From Treponema sp. OMZ 798 (GTDB taxonomy: Bacteria; Spirochaetota; Spirochaetia; Treponematales; Treponemataceae): 64,000 nucleotides of DNA. Under the pieces are notes generated by a model. That model was not told the DNA's origin. It worked only from the letters and a program-made list of their open reading frames with translations, and made no database searches. Shown in pieces: positions 26,476 to 35,843 of the stretch. The stretch's first letter is position 1. Every line of letters starts with the position of its first letter. Position numbers and translations under genes: made by a program. The stretch covers positions 248,001 through 312,000 of the forward strand of contig NZ_CP051305.1 in the NCBI RefSeq assembly GCF_024181385.1. Reading direction: 5' to 3'.

Positions 26476-27360
26476 ATGCATTTTACGGGAACTATTTGGA
26501 GGCCGCCTTATGAGGCCTCATCGTCTTTATTACAGGTTACAGCCGGCTGCACACATCATAAGTGCAAGTTCTGTTCTCTTTATTCGGATCTGCCCTTTAA
26601 ATTCCGCCTTTCACCCGGCTATGAAATAGAAGCGGATTTAAAGGAGTTGAGTATTTACTATCCGCAAGGGAAGCGGATGTTTTTAACCGGTGCAAATCCC
26701 TTTGCCCTATCGGTAGAAAAACTCAAAGCTCTTGCGGACAAGATTCATAGATACCTGCCCATGATTAAAACGATAGGCTGTTTTTCACGGGTAACGGATA
26801 TAAGCCCGAAAAGTTTGGATGAGCTTCGAGAGCTTAAAGAATTAGGTTATGATGAAATTATTATCGGAACCGAAACCGGTGATGACGAAACTCTTTTATT
26901 TATGCGCAAGGGCTACAAGGCTCAAGATATAGTTTATGAATTGAATAAATTGGATGAAGCAGGAATAAGCTATCATATTTCATATTTGAACGGGCTTTCC
27001 GGAGAAGGAAACGGAAACCGTGCTGCCTTAAATACGGCTGCAATTTATAACCGAATAAAGCCGATAAGTATAAGTATCGTTGCTCTTACCGTATTCCCCG
27101 AATCGGAACTTTATGATGAAATACAAAAAGGTCTTTTTATTGAAACTTCTGAAATAGAAAAATTAAAAGAACAAAAAACCTTAATCGAAAATCTAAATAT
27201 CGAAACCATGATTTATGCGAACACGGTTTCAAATACGGCTCCTATCTCAGGCAAACTTCCTCACGACAGGGACAAGATGTTGAAGCACTTGCAGTATGCT
27301 ATAGATACAATCGATGAGAAAATGCTGAAACATTACAGGAACGGAATAGTACATTTGTGA
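26476..27360 (+). CDS. Radical SAM protein of unknown function
   Basis: A 294-residue protein with the cluster motif C-T-H-H-K-C-K-F-C (CX4CX2C) near residue 24, rather than the common CX3CX2C. A TIM-barrel-like core follows with 'IIIGTETGDDETLLFMRKGY', the segment seen in coproporphyrinogen-oxidase-like and related radical-SAM proteins. It should bind a 4Fe-4S cluster and cleave S-adenosylmethionine; the substrate is unknown. The frame opens at 26440, but ATG 26476 has GGAGG six bases before it. A putative HxlR palindrome lies upstream. Confidence 0.88.
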   Translation: MHFTGTIWRPPYEASSSLLQVTAGCTHHKCKFCSLYSDLPFKFRLSPGYEIEADLKELSIYYPQGKRMFLTGANPFALSVEKLKALADKIHRYLPMIKTIGCFSRVTDISPKSLDELRELKELGYDEIIIGTETGDDETLLFMRKGYKAQDIVYELNKLDEAGISYHISYLNGLSGEGNGNRAALNTAAIYNRIKPISISIVALTVFPESELYDEIQKGLFIETSEIEKLKEQKTLIENLNIETMIYANTVSNTAPISGKLPHDRDKMLKHLQYAIDTIDEKMLKHYRNGIVHL

Positions 27361-27433
27361 TGAGGTTTGACAAGATTCAATTAGGAATGAAGAAGTAAAG
27401 TTTTTTGCTTTAACTTCTCCACACCTAATTATT

Positions 27434-29155
27434 TCAGTACACCCACTTTTCCGTGGCTGTAGATTTATCGATCATACTTCTGTACAAATCCGATTTTTGT
27501 AAAAGCTCCGAGTGTTTGCCTTCGGCTTCAATTTTACCTTCGTTCATCACGATGATCTTATCGGCATTTTCAACCGATTTTAATCTGTGTGAAATGATGA
27601 TGACGGTTTTATTCTTTATGAGCGTATTTAAACTCTCTTGAATCTTCATCTCATTTTCGACATCTAGGGATGCGCTGATTTCATCCAAAATAATTATCGG
27701 GGCATTTTTTAAAAATGCACGGGCGATTGAAAGACGCTGGCGTTCTCCGCCTGAAAGACGGCTGCCGTTTTCTCCGACAAAGGTATTCCAGCTTTCCGGC
27801 AAGGCTTCGATAAAGTCCGTACAGTTTGCAAGGCGGGCTGCTTCCTTTACTTCTTCGTCGCTTGCATTTTTATTCCCGACGCGGATGTTTTCCATAATCG
27901 ATGTGTTAAATAAACCGACATCTTGGAATACAATCGAAATTTTTTCGAAAAGACTGTCGGTGTCAATTTTTGCAATGTCTTTTCCGTCGATAAGAATTTG
28001 TCCCTTGTTGTAATCGTATAGGCGGGAGGCTAAGCGGAGCACCGTTGTTTTTCCGCAGCCTGAAGGGCCGACAAGGGCCGTAACTTGATTTTGTTCTGCT
28101 GTAAAAGAAATACCGTCAATAATTTTTTGTCCATCATTATACGAAAATTCTACATCCTTAAATTCAATTCCGTATTTTTGTAAGTTTGCAGGAGTTCCTT
28201 CTTGAACTTCAGTTTCTCTAAGTTCATTGATACGCTTAACTCGCGAATCAATGTACATAAGTTCTGCAAGGTTTGCTTCAACAGCTGCAACCGCATCAAC
28301 GACACGGGCTGCTGCAATAATATAACCTATAAAGTAAAGAAGAGATGCTGTACCGGCCAAGTACATTTTTAATCCGAAGAAGACTGTTACGCCTATAGAA
28401 AATTTCAATGCGGCCATGGCGATATTAAGCGGAATTGCTTGATGTGCCTCGACGGAAAGATGAAGTCTTTCGGCTTCATCAACATTGCGGTTTAGTTTTT
28501 CTGCGACCGTATCTGTGCGGCCGTAGCTTTTAATTTCTTGCTGAAGCTCAATTGCTTCTTGAAAAAATTCGGAACGCTGTCTTTGCTTGTGAAAGTCCCG
28601 TGTGGTTTCGCGTATTTGAATCTTTTTTGATAAAACAAGTAAAATAAAACTAATGATAATGGGAATAAAGACGCAAAGTCCTAATGCCGGATGAGCCGCT
28701 ATCATCATTATTCCTACAATTACAAGGTAAATAACAAGGCCTATAGTTTGAGGAATGGCATGACTTATTGCATGTTCTATTACCGCAACATCGGCCATAA
28801 CAGTTTGAGATAAATCCGATATGTCATGTTTGGAAAAATATGCAAGAGGTAAGGCTCTAAGTCTGTTTGCAATTTCGACTCTTAATTCTTTGCATTCTTT
28901 AAATGTGACGGTATAAAGAGTATTGTAATTTATACGTAAAAAAATATGCATTACAACAGCAATTGCTGCTATAAACCCTGCATAAAACCAAGCACCTTTT
29001 AATGAGCCTTCAAAGTATCCTTGTAAAAAAAACATAGTTAAAAATACGGGCAAGATATATACAATATTTGAAATAACTGACCATATCGATGCCGTAACCA
29101 AATCCCGAGCTCCTTGCTCGGTAACTGCAAATAATTTTTGTAATCTTTTTATCAT
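27434..29155 (-). CDS. ABC half-transporter, exporter fold (GARD-type N-terminus)
   Basis: A 573-residue protein: six membrane segments, then an ATPase with Walker A GPSGCGKTT, signature 'LSGGERQRLSIARAF' and Walker B 'IIILDEISASLDVEN'. The start 'LFAVTEQGARDLVTASIWSVISN' matches that of the protein at 34065, so these two are paralogues. It is the last gene of the cluster and follows the second type (29498). ATG 29155 has GGAG upstream; the longer frame runs through a dispersed repeat. Probably forms a heterodimer with the 29498 product. Confidence 0.9.
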   Translation of the reverse strand: MIKRLQKLFAVTEQGARDLVTASIWSVISNIVYILPVFLTMFFLQGYFEGSLKGAWFYAGFIAAIAVVMHIFLRINYNTLYTVTFKECKELRVEIANRLRALPLAYFSKHDISDLSQTVMADVAVIEHAISHAIPQTIGLVIYLVIVGIMMIAAHPALGLCVFIPIIISFILLVLSKKIQIRETTRDFHKQRQRSEFFQEAIELQQEIKSYGRTDTVAEKLNRNVDEAERLHLSVEAHQAIPLNIAMAALKFSIGVTVFFGLKMYLAGTASLLYFIGYIIAAARVVDAVAAVEANLAELMYIDSRVKRINELRETEVQEGTPANLQKYGIEFKDVEFSYNDGQKIIDGISFTAEQNQVTALVGPSGCGKTTVLRLASRLYDYNKGQILIDGKDIAKIDTDSLFEKISIVFQDVGLFNTSIMENIRVGNKNASDEEVKEAARLANCTDFIEALPESWNTFVGENGSRLSGGERQRLSIARAFLKNAPIIILDEISASLDVENEMKIQESLNTLIKNKTVIIISHRLKSVENADKIIVMNEGKIEAEGKHSELLQKSDLYRSMIDKSTATEKWVY

Positions 29156-29172
29156 TCTTAAACTCTCCAATT

Positions 29173-29279
29173 TTAGGGGAGGGAAGACACTTTTTCGGAT
29201 AAAAGTTTTCTTCACCTCGAAACTTCGTTGGTTGTACCTCCCCTATGACCCCTCCTATCTTCAAAAGAACCGCTTAGGG
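29173..29279 (-). repeat. 107-bp dispersed repeat, copy A
   Basis: About 107 bp, from CCCCTAAGCGG (29279 downward) to CCTCCCCTAA (29173), agree with 51634-51740 in inverted orientation apart from two substitutions and two single-base indels. It runs up to the ribosome-binding site of the ABC gene starting at 29155. An open frame across it begins M-K-I-G-G-V-I-G-E-V in both copies. The remainder of the gap (29280-29497) holds a weak hairpin (29333-29371) and no gene. Confidence 0.85.
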
Positions 29280-29497
29280 GCGCGGCCCCTAAGAACCCCG
29301 GCTTTTATCGCTAGGTTTAGGTGTATTTTTAAGTTGAAGTAATCAGTAATGTTTTTCCCGAATACTTCAACGTCCGATTTAATAATTGCAAAGGTACATT
29401 TGTACTTTGTTTAATTTTTAATTCATAATTATGAGTTAAGTTAATGTACGTCGAGGACTGTTTTTTGTTAAGCGACAACGCAGATGCCCGCATATTT

Positions 29498-31234
29498 TCA
29501 AAAGCGCCATTCGTTTGCCTTAGAATACAACTTCTGAAGCTGACAATATTTTCCGTCTTTTGTCATAAGCTCCTTGTCGCTGCCGCGTTCTATTATGTTT
29601 CCGTCTTCAACAACCAAGACCTCATCTACGTTTTTAATTGAACTTAAACGGTGAGCAATCATGATAACCGTTTTGTTTTTCATCAGATTGGAAAAGGCTT
29701 GCTGAATTTCGTATTCGTTTTCCGGGTCGGCGGCGGCGGAGGCTTCGTCCAAAATAATAATGTCGGCATTTTTCAAAATTGCGCGGGCGATTGCAACACG
29801 CTGAATCTCTCCTCCCGATAAATGAACTCCTTTTGAGCCGATTAGAGTATGTTCTCTATCTTTAAACTTATCCAATATGTCATCACATCGGGCAAGGCTC
29901 AAAGCCTTCATTACTTCTTCATCGCTTGCGTTTTTGTTTCCCATTTTCACATTTTCAAAAATACTTGTCTTAAAAAGTTTAGAAGTTTGGAATACAAAGG
30001 CAATATTTTTCATCAGTGCATTTTTGGAATATGAAGCGATATTTTTTCCGCCGATTAAAATTTCTCCTTCATTGATTTTATAAAAACCGGAAATAAGTTT
30101 TGCAATTGTAGATTTTCCTCCGCCGGAAGAACCTACCAATGCATAAGTTTTATTCGGTTCAAGTTTAAAGCTGACATTGTTCAAAATATTTTCTTTATTG
30201 TAACCGAATGAAACATTTTTAAATTCGATTCCGAAGTTATCGAATTTTTCTTCGGTTCCGTGCTCAATGTTATCTTTACTCATTTCTGTAAAAAGATTTT
30301 CCAATTTATCAACGACGCTTTTAGCTTGAAAATTATACATGCCGACATACATAACGCGCATAAAGGCGCCGAAAAGGATGCCTGCAAAACAAACATAAAA
30401 AATAATCTTTGCAATGATGATATTTCCATCCGCTCCCTTATTCATATAGTAAATTGCAGCAGGTATTGTAAAAGCGGTAAACAAATTGAACAAGACTTGA
30501 AACATTACATAAGGCTTTCGGCAGCTGAGCGTGTACTTATACGCCAGATCGGAATAGTCGGTAATTGCAGTGTAAAAAGCTTTAAAAGATTCTACCGTGC
30601 TTTTAAAAATTTTTACTACCTGCATACCGCGCACATACTCCACCGCTTCGCCGTTCATCTTTTCCAAAGCGGCCTGATATTTTTGCATAAAGTGCTTGTC
30701 GCCCATCATAAACATCATCTGCACACCGCCGATAATTGCGATGAGTAACAGCAAAAGACCGAGCTTTATGTCCACCATAAAAATAATGACAAACATTAAA
30801 ATCGGGGTAACAATAGCTGCAACATTGTCGGGAATAAGGTGGGCGACAATCATGTGTGTTTCTTGTGCGTTGTCGTCGATGATTTTGCGGATTTTTCCCG
30901 AATTGTTTACATCGAAAAAAGCAAAGGATGCATTCATCAAATGTTTGATTGCTTCTTTACGTAAATTCGATTCGAGCCGGAATCCCAGCACGTGAGAAGC
31001 CCACAAGGAAGCAAAATACACAACGGAATATCCTAACATCAGTGCAACAATTACAGTTGCGTAAAATGAACCGTCCGTAACGCTTTTTGTTACCAAAAGA
31101 GCGTGTAAAAACTTCCATAAATACCAAAATGCTCCCATTTGGCAAGCAACGCCCAAGGCGGAGCAAACAATGGAAATATACACGCAGTGCATTTTTTCAG
31201 GCGTGTATTTAAACAATCTTTTATATGTGTCCAT
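29498..31234 (-). CDS. ABC half-transporter, exporter fold (second type)
   Basis: A 578-residue protein: six membrane segments, Walker A GSSGGGKST, signature 'LSGGEIQRVAIARAI' and Walker B 'IIILDEASAAADPEN'. The membrane part has 'VEYVRGMQVVKIF' as in the 31353 protein, to which it is paralogous. The last base of the D-loop region reads 'AAADPE' rather than 'ALDPE'. ATG 31234 follows GGAGG with 5 bases between; a GTG six bases earlier is less likely. It probably pairs with the 27434 product. Confidence 0.9.
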   Translation of the reverse strand: MDTYKRLFKYTPEKMHCVYISIVCSALGVACQMGAFWYLWKFLHALLVTKSVTDGSFYATVIVALMLGYSVVYFASLWASHVLGFRLESNLRKEAIKHLMNASFAFFDVNNSGKIRKIIDDNAQETHMIVAHLIPDNVAAIVTPILMFVIIFMVDIKLGLLLLLIAIIGGVQMMFMMGDKHFMQKYQAALEKMNGEAVEYVRGMQVVKIFKSTVESFKAFYTAITDYSDLAYKYTLSCRKPYVMFQVLFNLFTAFTIPAAIYYMNKGADGNIIIAKIIFYVCFAGILFGAFMRVMYVGMYNFQAKSVVDKLENLFTEMSKDNIEHGTEEKFDNFGIEFKNVSFGYNKENILNNVSFKLEPNKTYALVGSSGGGKSTIAKLISGFYKINEGEILIGGKNIASYSKNALMKNIAFVFQTSKLFKTSIFENVKMGNKNASDEEVMKALSLARCDDILDKFKDREHTLIGSKGVHLSGGEIQRVAIARAILKNADIIILDEASAAADPENEYEIQQAFSNLMKNKTVIMIAHRLSSIKNVDEVLVVEDGNIIERGSDKELMTKDGKYCQLQKLYSKANEWRF

Positions 31235-31352
31235 AGACACCTCCTATAAATAATTTGTATTACTTAACGGATAATGTGTATTTGAGAATGTAATTACCCA
31301 TTACCGAGACTTGTACAGTATAAGCAGGCAAGTTAAATTCCTAATTCACAAG

Positions 31353-33239
31353 TTAAGCATTTGCCGCCAGTTTCCAGCTGATACCCGATTGAAAGTTGTT
31401 CCACATTTTGGTATACGAGCCGCCCTTTGCCAAAAGCTCCGCATGGGTGCCGGTTTCTTCAATTTTACCGTTGTTGATAACGCAGATTTTGTCTGCACTC
31501 ACAATAGAAGAAAGACGATGGGCAATCATAATGACGGTTTTGTTTTTAAGCAGCTGACTGAAGGTCTTTTTGATTTTATACTCGTTTTCCGCATCGGCAA
31601 AACTAGTAGCCTCGTCCAGCACGACAATGGGAGCGTCCTGTAAAAGGGAGCGGGCAACGGCAAGCCGCTGAGCTTCTCCGCCTGACAGGTAAGTTCCTTT
31701 GGTGCCGTACACGGTGTCTATACCGTTTGGAAGTTTTTCGATAATGTCCATGCACTCGGCTTTTTCGAGCACAGCAAGCACTTCTTCGCGCGTTGCGTCT
31801 TTTTTGCCGTAGCGGATATTTTCAAAAATACTTTCGTTAAAAAGTTTATTTTCTTGAAACACAAAGCTGATAAGGTGCATAAGGTCATCCGTTTTGATAT
31901 CCTTAATGTTCACGCCGCCGATGCTAATTTCCCCCGAATCGAGCTCCCAAAAGCGTCCGAGCAAATTGACGAGGGTTGTCTTTCCTCCGCCCGAAGGCCC
32001 TACAAGGGCGGTAAGTGTATGTTCCGAAAGATTGAGCGATACACCGTCAATCGCTTTTTTAAAAGACGGGGCAGCTTTTTTTTCCGCATTCTCCCCATTC
32101 GTGCCTTGCACCATGCTTTCGGAATTTTCTTTATAAGAGAACACAACATCTTTAAAAGCAATGTCGAATGTGTGCGGCATAACGGACTTTTCAGGTTCCG
32201 GAGCGGCTTTTTCATTTAAAATAGCTTCAATACGGTTTAGGGCATCGCCGCCTTGCATATTTAAGCTGGAGCCGTACATGATTTTTATCATCATATTGAG
32301 TATAACAGGCGAAAGTGAAAGATAGAAAATAAAGCCGTATAAAAACTTTGCATAGCCTTCACCTTGTATTACCGTACCTGCAAAAATAATGGCAGCCGGT
32401 ACCAAAAACACAAAGCCCGCTTTTAAGAGTGCAAGAAAAATCGAATAACCGTTTTCCCAGCTCATCGAATATTTTAAAACATAATCGCGGTAGTTTATAA
32501 TTGAAGTATAAAAGTCCTTAAAACGGTGTACCGATTGATTAAAGGTTTTTACTACCGAAATGCCGCGGATATATTCGGTTCCTGCACTGTTCATCTTTTC
32601 GAGGGCATTTTCGTAATTTTCCATAAAGCCCATTTTTTGCCCCTTTGCCATCATTACCCCTTGCAATATAAAGGCAATAACAAGCGGCAAAAACGAAATA
32701 AGCCCGAAGCGCCAATCAAAAAAGAACATCAAAAACAAAACTGCAATGGGCGTTACCGCATTTTGTACAACATCGGGAAGCATGTGAGCGATAAGAGCTT
32801 CAAGCGAATAAACGTTTTTTTCAAAAACCTTGCGTACCGAACCGCTTGCATGTGTTGTATGCCAGCCGACAGGAAGACGTGCAAAGGTATCCGTTAAGCG
32901 CATATTTAAATTCCCCATTAGGTTAAAGGCGGTAAGATGCGAACACATGAGTGCCGCAAAATAGAGGAGGAAGCCCGCAGCCGCAGCAATAAGAGCGGTA
33001 AGCCCGTAGATAAGCATTTGCCCCACATTAACAGTAGTTCCCACCGTATATGTCGAAATAATGTCTCGCATAACATAAAACACAACCGCATACGGAACTA
33101 GCATTGCAAGCGTGCTTAAAGCCGACAAAAAAAGCGACAAATAGATAAAGGGCTTGTGTTTTCCCGCATAGGCTAAAATGCGGCTTACAACTCCTGCCTG
33201 TTTTTCCTTTTTAGCTTTCTTTTTTTCATTTTTATTCAT
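31353..33239 (-). CDS. ABC half-transporter, exporter fold (second type, paralogue)
   Basis: A 628-residue protein: a charged N-terminus (KNEKKKAKKEK), six membrane segments, then an ATPase with Walker A GPSGGGKTT, signature 'LSGGEAQRLAVARSL' and Walker B 'IVVLDEATSFADAEN'. An extra stretch between membrane and ATPase domains (about 380-395, 'GTNGENAEKKAAP') is absent from its paralogue. It is separated from the upstream S-component gene by a four-hairpin element. The likely partner is the GARD-type protein at 34065. Confidence 0.9.
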   Translation of the reverse strand: MNKNEKKKAKKEKQAGVVSRILAYAGKHKPFIYLSLFLSALSTLAMLVPYAVVFYVMRDIISTYTVGTTVNVGQMLIYGLTALIAAAAGFLLYFAALMCSHLTAFNLMGNLNMRLTDTFARLPVGWHTTHASGSVRKVFEKNVYSLEALIAHMLPDVVQNAVTPIAVLFLMFFFDWRFGLISFLPLVIAFILQGVMMAKGQKMGFMENYENALEKMNSAGTEYIRGISVVKTFNQSVHRFKDFYTSIINYRDYVLKYSMSWENGYSIFLALLKAGFVFLVPAAIIFAGTVIQGEGYAKFLYGFIFYLSLSPVILNMMIKIMYGSSLNMQGGDALNRIEAILNEKAAPEPEKSVMPHTFDIAFKDVVFSYKENSESMVQGTNGENAEKKAAPSFKKAIDGVSLNLSEHTLTALVGPSGGGKTTLVNLLGRFWELDSGEISIGGVNIKDIKTDDLMHLISFVFQENKLFNESIFENIRYGKKDATREEVLAVLEKAECMDIIEKLPNGIDTVYGTKGTYLSGGEAQRLAVARSLLQDAPIVVLDEATSFADAENEYKIKKTFSQLLKNKTVIMIAHRLSSIVSADKICVINNGKIEETGTHAELLAKGGSYTKMWNNFQSGISWKLAANA

Positions 33240-33243
33240 ATAT

Positions 33244-33431
33244 ACTCCTATAAAATTTTTTTGAAGGAAACTTCAGTTTCCGAAAAAAATATTTTATCTG
33301 TGCTTTTACGGGCAAAGTGCAGCTTTGAACGAAAAGCACATACAACAACCGATGTTTGCCTATTGTCCACCTATTAAGGCAAACTCGTAGATAATCAGTG
33401 AGGCGGCATTTCGCCGAACTGATTATCCTAC
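33244..33431 (-). repeat. Four-hairpin repeat element, copy 4, flanked by 14-bp direct repeats
   Basis: H1 has inner arms GGAAAC/GTTTCC, H2 GTGCTTTT/AAAAGCAC with a long loop, the linker ATACAACAACCGATG, H3 GTTTGCCT/AGGCAAAC and H4 GATAATCAG/CTGATTATC with inner GGCG/CGCC and a TGA/GAA internal loop. ACTCCTATAAAATT occurs at 33244-33257 and again at 33432-33445, so the Shine-Dalgarno complement is present at both ends. It separates the S-component gene from the downstream ABC gene. Confidence 0.88.
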
Positions 33432-33465
33432 ACTCCTATAAAATTAATTCGTAATTCCTAATTAC

Positions 33466-34047
33466 CTAAACCAACCCTGTTTTTTCAAAGTGTTTTTTTA
33501 AGACCTTTTTACCCAAAAGCCCGCCGAGTAATCCGCCTGTAAAAGCGGTAGCGTAGAGAATGGGCATAATCCAGATAGGCAATCCCGTTAATTCAGCGGC
33601 ATAGGCGGTTCCCATCATTTTTTCGGTGAGAGCAAAATATTGCTCTTTTAAAATAAAAATTTGCCAAAAGCCTCCACACAACGCTAGCGACATAACAGCA
33701 TAGCTTAGTATGCTTCCCTTTGCCGTGTTATAACCGAGCACCTTACGTACAATTTCTGCAAGGGCGGCAACTATAAGCGAATGGATTGCAACGACCGGAG
33801 TGTGTCCCATCAGCGTCATCAAACAGCCAGGAATAGCGACGAAAATAAAAAGTGCAAAAGGCTTTTGCACCTTGGCAAGTAAAAACAGTACTGAGATTCC
33901 CAACATTACACTGACGGCAAAAGGAACCGCTAAAAAAGTCAGCACCAAAAAACCAAGGGGAGTTCCAATTACAGTCAACCCAACAAAATAAATAACGGAA
34001 AAAATGGCGATATTTATCAAATCCTTTAAAACCAATTTGTTGTTCAT
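33466..34047 (-). CDS. MptD/Trep_Strep-family ECF transporter S component
   Basis: A 193-residue membrane protein with about six segments. Key parts are 'IAIFSVIYFVGLTVIGTPLGFL', 'IPGCLMTLMGHTPVVAIHSLIVA' and a C-terminal 'GGLLGGLLGKKVLKKHFEK'. It belongs to the conserved Treponema/Streptococcus membrane family treated as ECF S components (substrate-binding subunits). It is a close paralogue of the 38236 gene, sharing long identical stretches, so the locus contains a duplication. Ligand unknown; context suggests a metal complex or similar small molecule (inference). Confidence 0.87.
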   Translation of the reverse strand: MNNKLVLKDLINIAIFSVIYFVGLTVIGTPLGFLVLTFLAVPFAVSVMLGISVLFLLAKVQKPFALFIFVAIPGCLMTLMGHTPVVAIHSLIVAALAEIVRKVLGYNTAKGSILSYAVMSLALCGGFWQIFILKEQYFALTEKMMGTAYAAELTGLPIWIMPILYATAFTGGLLGGLLGKKVLKKHFEKTGLV

Positions 34048-34064
34048 AACAACCTCCTTAAAAA

Positions 34065-35804
34065 TTAAACACTCCAGCTTTCACTCTCCTTTTGCAGCCT
34101 ATACATCACAGGGTACGAGGAGCTTCCTTTCATCAATTCAGCGTGTGTGCCGATTTCTTCTATTTTGCCTTCTTTGAGGACAACGATTTTATCGGCGTGT
34201 TCTACGGTGCGCAAACGGTGAGCAATAACAATGACGGTTTTATTTTTGACAAGTTTCGTCAAGGCTTCTTGAATAAGCGTTTCGTTTTCGGGGTCGAGGG
34301 CTGCCGTGGCTTCATCGAGCAAAATAATAGGCGCATCTTTTAAAAGTGCGCGGGCAATGGAAAGCCGCTGCCTCTCGCCGCCTGAAAGGGTATAGCCGTT
34401 TTCGCCGATAACCGTATCGTAGCCTTCGGGCAGTTTTTCGATAAAATCATGGCAGCGTGCAGCTTTTGCGGCTGCAAGCACTTGTTCTTTGGTTGCGTCC
34501 TTATTGCCGACGAGGATATTGTTATAAACTGTGTCGTTAAAAAGTACGACATCTTGGAACACAATTGAAAAAGCCGTTAAAAGCGTTTCAGGCTCTACTG
34601 TAGAAACGTCAACCCCGCCAACACGTACTGTACCTGAAGCGGTATCCCAAAAGCGTGCTGCAAGACGGGCAATCGTAGATTTTCCGCAGCCTGAATGTCC
34701 GACAAGGGCGGTTATTTCTCCCTGCTTGGCGGTAAAGCTGATGTTACTTACCGTGTCGCGGTTTGCATCATCATTGTATGAAAAGGAAACATTGTCGTAT
34801 TGAATGTCGTAGCCGTTGGGATTAAACGTTTCGCTTCCTGTCTGCTTGGGATAATTGACGATTTCCAGCTGACGTTCTACCGCCGTACGTGCATGAAAAA
34901 ATTCGCCGAGCAGCATAAAAACGGCGGTAAGGGGCTCAAAAATTCTTCCTGCAATCAGCAAAAAAACAAGATAGGTAAAAAGCGGCAATGTCCCTTGTGC
35001 AAACAAAACCGCACCGACGGCAATAACCAACGGAAAGCCGAAACGGATAACAATAATAGAACCTATCATAATAGAGCCGACAAATAATTCAGCTTTTACG
35101 GCTTCCTTTGTGATGTATGCAATATCATCTTTTACCTTTTTAACATAGTTCTCTTTTTTGTCGGAGGATTTAAGCACCTTTATGTTATCAAGCATCTGCT
35201 GGATTGAATTATAAATACCAAAAAGGATTCCGTTCACATGAACTGCATAGCGGCGTGCCTTTTTACGCGACAAGTACACGAATAAAAAACCGAAAGCTGC
35301 ACAGGTAAAAAGGGCAAGTGTCATACGCCAGTCAAAAAAGGCGAGCATTGCCGCCGATATGATGATTGAAGCTATCGCCCCGAATAATTCTGCCCCTGTG
35401 TGTCCAAGTGCATGTTCTATTGTAGTAACATCGTTTAAAAGCGTTGCCGTCAAATCGGACAAATCTTTTTTTCCAAAATACGAAAGGGGCAGTTTTCGGA
35501 TATGTTCGGCAAGAGAAATACGCACGTTCGCCGCTTCTTCATAGCAGGTATTGAACGTTTTGCGGTATTTCAGTTTTTCAATCAAAAAAAGAACAAAAAC
35601 GATTAAGACACACAAACCGGTAATCGCCCACGGATTGAGTGCCGAAAACGTACCGCCCTCCAAAGGCTTTAAAAGCTCCTGCAAGGCATAAAATGAAAGT
35701 CCCATAGGCACAATCAAAAACAAATTCCCCAAGGTTGCAATTACGACTGCCTTATTTAAGTCTCGCGCGCCCTTGTCCGACAGTGCAAAATATTTTTTTA
35801 ACAT
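34065..35804 (-). CDS. ABC half-transporter, exporter fold (GARD-type N-terminus, paralogue)
   Basis: A 579-residue protein: 'YFALSDKGARDLNKAVVIATLGN' at the N-terminus, six membrane segments, Walker A GHSGCGKST, signature 'LSGGERQRLSIARAL' and Walker B 'IILLDEATAALDPEN'. It is paralogous to the 27434 protein. It follows the EcfA gene after about 40 bp and precedes an S-component gene by 17 bp, so it is embedded in the ECF operon. Exporter-fold ABC pairs that sit in metallophore loci (YbtPQ, IrtAB) can be importers; the direction here cannot be told. Confidence 0.9.
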   Translation of the reverse strand: MLKKYFALSDKGARDLNKAVVIATLGNLFLIVPMGLSFYALQELLKPLEGGTFSALNPWAITGLCVLIVFVLFLIEKLKYRKTFNTCYEEAANVRISLAEHIRKLPLSYFGKKDLSDLTATLLNDVTTIEHALGHTGAELFGAIASIIISAAMLAFFDWRMTLALFTCAAFGFLFVYLSRKKARRYAVHVNGILFGIYNSIQQMLDNIKVLKSSDKKENYVKKVKDDIAYITKEAVKAELFVGSIMIGSIIVIRFGFPLVIAVGAVLFAQGTLPLFTYLVFLLIAGRIFEPLTAVFMLLGEFFHARTAVERQLEIVNYPKQTGSETFNPNGYDIQYDNVSFSYNDDANRDTVSNISFTAKQGEITALVGHSGCGKSTIARLAARFWDTASGTVRVGGVDVSTVEPETLLTAFSIVFQDVVLFNDTVYNNILVGNKDATKEQVLAAAKAARCHDFIEKLPEGYDTVIGENGYTLSGGERQRLSIARALLKDAPIILLDEATAALDPENETLIQEALTKLVKNKTVIVIAHRLRTVEHADKIVVLKEGKIEEIGTHAELMKGSSSYPVMYRLQKESESWSV

Positions 35805-35843
35805 AAAAATCTAAAACCTCCTGGTGTTTAATTTATATTTCAT

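Noticed and set aside
29156..29497. A sixth copy of the four-hairpin element near 29333-29371
   Set aside because: Only one hairpin (GTTGAAGTA/TACTTCAAC) resembles H4; the linker and the other hairpins are missing.
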